NCBI GenBank assembly: GCA_021817625.1
Contig: JAKASY010000034.1
Coordinates: 1-9,758, forward strand
Direction of reading: 5' to 3'
DNA: 9,758 nucleotides
Source: Bacillota bacterium
GTDB taxonomy: Bacteria > Bacillota_E > JAJZYS01 > JAILZS01
The notes beneath the pieces are model-generated. The model saw only the letters and a list, made by a program, of their open reading frames with translations. It made no database searches and was not told where the DNA came from. A program made the position numbers and the translations under genes. Numbering within the stretch: the first letter of the stretch is position 1; each line of letters opens with the position of its first letter. Shown one piece after another: positions 7,021 through 9,758 of the stretch.

Positions 7021-7083
7021 AGTTACACCTCCTCCCCACGGACCCTGCAAGACGCGGGGGCTCCGTTTCTACGGAGCGGGGAG
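7021..7083 (-). promoter_or_regulatory. Structured rpsF leader, possible S6:S18 autoregulatory element
   Basis: On the - strand a perfect seven-pair hairpin GCTCCGT-AGAA-ACGGAGC (+ strand 7060-7077) lies 40 nt before rpsF. The flanking CTCCCC (+ 7078-7083) is complementary to GGGGAG (+ 7032-7037) at the 5' end of the SD, so a longer-range stem could enclose the hairpin and mask part of the SD. Bacterial rpsF operons are known to carry leaders bound by the S6:S18 complex. Whether this sequence matches that motif was not tested; the assignment is inference. Confidence 0.4.
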
Positions 7084-7090
7084 CCAGGCT

Positions 7091-7119
7091 AGACTATCAC
7101 ACGACCGCGGGCGGCACAA
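7091..7119 (-). promoter_or_regulatory. Candidate proximal promoter P2 of the rpsF operon
   Basis: On the - strand TTGTGC (+ 7114-7119) and TAGTCT (+ 7091-7096) are separated by exactly 17 nt, and a TG lies one base before the -10 (TGATAGTCT), as in extended -10 promoters. Both hexamers are weak (three of six matches each). Transcription would start near 7084, at or next to the CTCCCC segment of the leader. Confidence 0.4.
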
Positions 7120-7131
7120 CCGGACGCGCCC

Positions 7132-7160
7132 AGTGTATATCGCCATATATTACCAGTCAA
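7132..7160 (-). promoter_or_regulatory. Candidate main promoter P1 of the rpsF operon
   Basis: On the - strand TTGACT (+ 7155-7160, five of six matches to TTGACA) and TACACT (+ 7132-7137, four of six to TATAAT) are separated by 17 nt. The stretch from 7134 to 7153 is strikingly AT-rich for this genome. The -35 hexamer contains the TGA stop of the DUF951 gene. Transcription would start near 7125, giving a leader of about 105 nt. This is the best sigma-A-like promoter I can find in the window. Confidence 0.6.
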
Positions 7161-7390
7161 CCTTCGGGCGCTCCCCCCGCACCCGCCCGGCGCACCACAC
7201 GGCGTACCCGGCGCTCGAACTTCGGCCTGGGCATCATGACGCGTCGCCCGCACCCCTGGCAGCGCACGCCGATATCCATGCCCGTGCGATAGATCTCCCA
7301 GGTCACCGACCCACAGGGATGGCGCTTGCGGGTCTCGACCACGTCGCCCACGTCGAAGCGCGGGATGATGGGCCCGCCTGGGCGACTCAT
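7157..7390 (-). CDS. DUF951 family zinc-binding protein (YyzM-like)
   Basis: This 77-residue protein shows the DUF951 pattern: RFDVGDVVETRKRHPCGSVTWE (residues 11-32), then RTGMDIGVRCQGCGRRVMMPRPKFERRV (35-62). C26, C44 and C47 (HPCG and CxxC) look like metal ligands. The C-terminus is Arg-rich, which suggests nucleic-acid contact, but no function is established for the family. The start is ATG 7390, which overlaps the cvpA TGA (ATGA). There is no clear SD, so it probably relies on translational coupling. The family is commonly encoded beside rpsF in Bacillota, as here. Its stop codon is inside the -35 box of the rpsF promoter. Confidence 0.9.
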   Translation of the reverse strand: MSRPGGPIIPRFDVGDVVETRKRHPCGSVTWEIYRTGMDIGVRCQGCGRRVMMPRPKFERRVRRVVRRAGAGGAPEG

Positions 7391-7965
7391 CGCACCGACC
7401 GGCCCACGGGCAGGAGCGAGCCGACCACGGGCAGGTGCACCGTGATGCGCGCGGCCTCGGCCAGGAGGCGCGAATGGTCCACCGCTCCCTGGATGGGCGG
7501 ACCGGCGGTCACCGCGTACGGTGCGACAAGTCCCCATACGATGAGAACGATGACAGCGTTCCGGGCCGCACCCAGGAGCAGGCCGCCCAGCCGGTTCGGG
7601 CCGGCAATAAGGCCAAGCGGCACATGCGCGATGACCCGCACCACGAGGGAGGCAGCCGCGAGCACCCCCAGCACGACCAGCACGTAGGCGATGTCGTCGA
7701 CGACGCGGGTGAAGAGCGGCGTCACGGGCTTGACGACGAGGCCGCCGATGGCCGGTGCGGCGCCCGCGGTGGCGGCCTGAAAGCGCGCAACCAAGCCGAG
7801 GCGGTGGTCGAGATAGGTGCCCAGCGGCACGCTGAGCCGCGCCGCGAGCACCCAGGCGACCACATAGGAGACGATGGTGAGCGCGCCCACGACGAGGCCG
7901 CGACGCACTCCCTCCCAGGCGCCCAGGGCCAGGAACACCACGATCACCCAGTCCACCCAGGTCAT
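7387..7965 (-). CDS. CvpA family membrane protein
   Basis: This 192-residue inner-membrane protein resembles the colicin V production protein family. Hydrophobic segments are near residues 4-18, 24-42, 91-114 and 126-150. The opening MTWVDWVIVVFLALGAWEGVRRG and the motif NRLGGLLLGAARNAVIV (124-140) fit the family well. In E. coli CvpA is linked to colicin V export and envelope homeostasis; its molecular activity is unknown. The start is ATG 7965, with a GAGGGG-type SD about seven nt upstream. It lies 23 nt after the TPR gene and overlaps the DUF951 gene by four bases, so the three are cotranscribed. Confidence 0.85.
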   Translation of the reverse strand: MTWVDWVIVVFLALGAWEGVRRGLVVGALTIVSYVVAWVLAARLSVPLGTYLDHRLGLVARFQAATAGAAPAIGGLVVKPVTPLFTRVVDDIAYVLVVLGVLAAASLVVRVIAHVPLGLIAGPNRLGGLLLGAARNAVIVLIVWGLVAPYAVTAGPPIQGAVDHSRLLAEAARITVHLPVVGSLLPVGRSVR

Positions 7966-7988
7966 CTTCGCGCCCCCTCGCCCCTGCC

Positions 7989-8564
7989 TCAGATGCGCAC
8001 GTGCGCTGCCAGGATGGCGCCTGCCGAAAGGATCAGGAGAATCGCCGCCGTCCGCCCACCGCAGCCTTTGCCCAGCGCGCCGCCGGCCCCACTCCGGAGG
8101 CGCAGGCGATCCATCTCCCGACTGTAGTTGCGCTCAAGGCGCGTGGCCTGGCGCTGCTCGGCCACATAGTCCGCCATGCGTCCCTGCCGGCGATAGGCGA
8201 CGCCCAGGTTGTGGTGTGCCCCCGGATAGTCGGGGGAGGCGGCGATGGCCCGCCGGTAGAGCTGGATCGCTCCCTCGATGTCGTTCTGCTCGAGCGCCAT
8301 GTTACCCAGGTTGGTGAGCGCTGGCGCATAATCGCGCTGCACCTCGGCGGCCGCCTCGAACGCGGCCCGGGCCTCGTCGCGCCGGTCCAGGCGGATCAGC
8401 ATGACGCCGGCGCGGTGCACCGGGCGCGGATCGTCCTGGAAGATCTCCTGGGCGCGCCGGTACAGGGCCAGAGCCTCCACGAAGGAGCCTTGGTCCTCCA
8501 GGCGCAGGCCACGGCCTAGATAGTCCTCGACCTGCTCGCCGTCTCGTCGCTCGCCCAACGACAT
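7989..8564 (-). CDS. TPR-repeat protein with a C-terminal membrane anchor
   Basis: The protein has up to 191 residues. About four tetratricopeptide repeats cover residues 13-147; the clearest is PALTNLGNMALEQNDIEGAIQLYRRAI (81-107), followed by AHHNLGVAYRRQGRMADYV (116-134). One hydrophobic helix at 172-187 ends the chain, leaving only four residues after it. That makes a tail-anchored protein with the repeats in the cytoplasm. TPRs are protein-binding scaffolds; the partner is unknown. The start is uncertain: GGAGGA abuts the ATG at 8564, too close for normal initiation, but lies six nt before an in-frame TTG at 8558, which may be the true start. It lies 29 nt after the upstream membrane-protein gene. 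Confidence 0.82.
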   Translation of the reverse strand: MSLGERRDGEQVEDYLGRGLRLEDQGSFVEALALYRRAQEIFQDDPRPVHRAGVMLIRLDRRDEARAAFEAAAEVQRDYAPALTNLGNMALEQNDIEGAIQLYRRAIAASPDYPGAHHNLGVAYRRQGRMADYVAEQRQATRLERNYSREMDRLRLRSGAGGALGKGCGGRTAAILLILSAGAILAAHVRI

Positions 8565-8593
8565 TCCTCCGCGCTGTCCTTACCGCCCTAGGT

Positions 8594-9709
8594 TCACCAC
8601 GGCTCGGCGCCCCCCCTGCCGAGTCGCAGGAGCGCCCCGAGCGCGAGCGCAGCCAGATAGGCCGCCCCCGCTACGGCGACCAGGCGGTAGCCGTAGCGCA
8701 CGAGGGGGGAGAAGCCCACGAGCGCGAGCGCGCCAGCCGCACCCACGATCGCGCCCACCGCCGGCGCGCTCGGGCGACCGCTGCCGACGCGCGCCAGGAG
8801 GCCGAAGGCGTTGCCGATGGCGGTCGTCAGGAGCGCTCCAGCCAGGGCCAGGGCATAGGCGAACGTCAGCGCCCGGCCGTGTCGGCCGGCCAGGACGAGG
8901 AGCGGCAGCTCCGCGCCCGCCACCGCGGGGTGGCGCGCCAGAGCCTCGTACACGCCGCAGGCGAGCAGCCCGAGCACGATCGCGGCGATGGCGGCTGACG
9001 CCCAGCCGTCGGCGCTCCTGCGCGCCTCGCCCCCGAGCGAGGCGAACAGCACCACGGCTAGGAGGCCATTGTACAGGAAGTAAAGCACGCTCGACCGACC
9101 GGCGGCGCCCGCCAGGGTGTGCACACCCAGCTGCCACGAGGCAGGCGCGCCCAGCTCGGGTACGCCCGCCACGAGGGCGATGAGGAGCACAAGTCCCGGC
9201 ACGATGGCCATGTTGACGGCCATGACGCCGCGCCTTCCTCGCCAGGCAACGCCCGCGGTCAGCGCCGCCGACACCGCCACGCCCACCACCGGGCTCCCCC
9301 AACCGAGCGCCCGAAACAGCGCGCCTGCGCCGGCGATCGTGACGGCCAGGCCGAGGAACAGCGCGAGCGCCACCACGGGATCCGCCAGGTCGGCTACGCG
9401 GCGGCCGGCCAGGCGCGTCGTCAGCTCGTGGTAGGAGCGCGTTCCCCCGCGTCGCGCCGCCTCCAGGAAAAGGCCGCCCAGGACCGCGATCAGGACGACG
9501 AACAGGACGATACCCGCCCGGCCCCCCTCGCCGTGACGGGCGAAGAACTCGTGCACCTCCCGTCCGGAGGCGAAGCCCGCGCCGACGAGGGCGCCGACCT
9601 CGACCGCGGCGAGGGACAGGATCCTGAACAGCCGCAGGCGCGCCACCCCCACCCAAGGCCTATGCGCCCGAGCCCCTCGCCTGCCGCATAGGGGGCGGAA
9701 GTGGCCCAT
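8594..9709 (-). CDS. YkvI-like multi-spanning membrane protein
   Basis: This protein of up to 371 residues has about ten hydrophobic segments. The motif VGAGFASGREVHEFFARHG (residues 42-60) is typical of the YkvI family of Bacillota, which resembles amino-acid/cation transporters; no substrate is known. YFLYNGLLAVVLFASLGGE (209-227) also fits. The first 20 or so residues (MGHFRPLCGRRGARAHRPW) are basic and are not expected for the family. GTG codons at 9652 or 9646 would give a more usual N-terminus, but the ATG at 9709 has GAGG six nt upstream and better SD spacing, so the longest form is listed. It seems to head the group with the TPR, CvpA and DUF951 genes. Confidence 0.8.
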   Translation of the reverse strand: MGHFRPLCGRRGARAHRPWVGVARLRLFRILSLAAVEVGALVGAGFASGREVHEFFARHGEGGRAGIVLFVVLIAVLGGLFLEAARRGGTRSYHELTTRLAGRRVADLADPVVALALFLGLAVTIAGAGALFRALGWGSPVVGVAVSAALTAGVAWRGRRGVMAVNMAIVPGLVLLIALVAGVPELGAPASWQLGVHTLAGAAGRSSVLYFLYNGLLAVVLFASLGGEARRSADGWASAAIAAIVLGLLACGVYEALARHPAVAGAELPLLVLAGRHGRALTFAYALALAGALLTTAIGNAFGLLARVGSGRPSAPAVGAIVGAAGALALVGFSPLVRYGYRLVAVAGAAYLAALALGALLRLGRGGAEPW

Positions 9710-9758
9710 ATAGTGCCTCGGCCGGCGAGGGAAGGGGGATGCGGGTGGAGGGCTGGGT

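Noticed and set aside
7391..7537. Longer DUF951 protein starting at 7537
   Set aside because: The extra 49 residues are an out-of-frame reading of the cvpA end and do not match the family; the ATG at 7390 gives the normal length.
1..9758. Mobile element, CRISPR array, phage, toxin-antitoxin or defence system
   Set aside because: No transposase, integrase, regular repeats or recognisable defence genes were seen in either strand; the window is housekeeping sequence.

Overview
This is a GC-rich (roughly 70%) bacterial chromosomal segment with densely packed housekeeping genes. The gene families suggest a high-GC member of the spore-forming Bacillota (a Symbiobacterium-, Thermaerobacter- or Limnochordia-like lineage). 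The clues are a LonC-type protease (a family described from endospore formers), a DUF951 protein next to rpsF, and a YkvI-type membrane protein. That placement is inferred from gene content, not from a phylogeny. Start codons are mixed: five of the recognised genes begin with GTG or TTG behind good Shine-Dalgarno sequences.

Left arm, + strand (1-1684): the 3' end of an unrecognised gene; a candidate extended -10 promoter; an undecaprenyl-diphosphatase homologue (UppP/BacA) with an unusual active-site substitution; and a small DUF202 membrane protein. The arm closes with an intrinsic terminator at the convergent junction with dnaB.

Right arm, - strand (1701-9709), in order of transcription: YkvI-like membrane protein, tail-anchored TPR protein, CvpA-family membrane protein, DUF951 zinc-binding protein; then a regulatory region with two tandem sigma-A-like promoters and a structured leader; then rpsF, ssb, rpsR, a 204-nt spacer with repeats, rplI, lonC and dnaB. 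Spacing is tight: cvpA/DUF951 and rplI/lonC each share an ATGA overlap, and the lonC stop codon abuts the dnaB start. The rpsF-dnaB block is therefore very likely one translation-replication operon. It makes two 30S proteins (S6 and S18, which bind as a pair), the 50S protein L9, the single-strand binding protein, a Lon-like protease and the replicative helicase.

I see no mobile element, CRISPR array, tRNA or rRNA, and no new multi-gene system. The points worth a second look are fine-scale: the UppP His-to-Ile change, a roughly 98-residue Pro/Ala-rich tail on S6, the tandem promoters and SD-pairing leader of rpsF, and an A-B-A' repeat arrangement between rpsR and rplI that could form alternative RNA hairpins.
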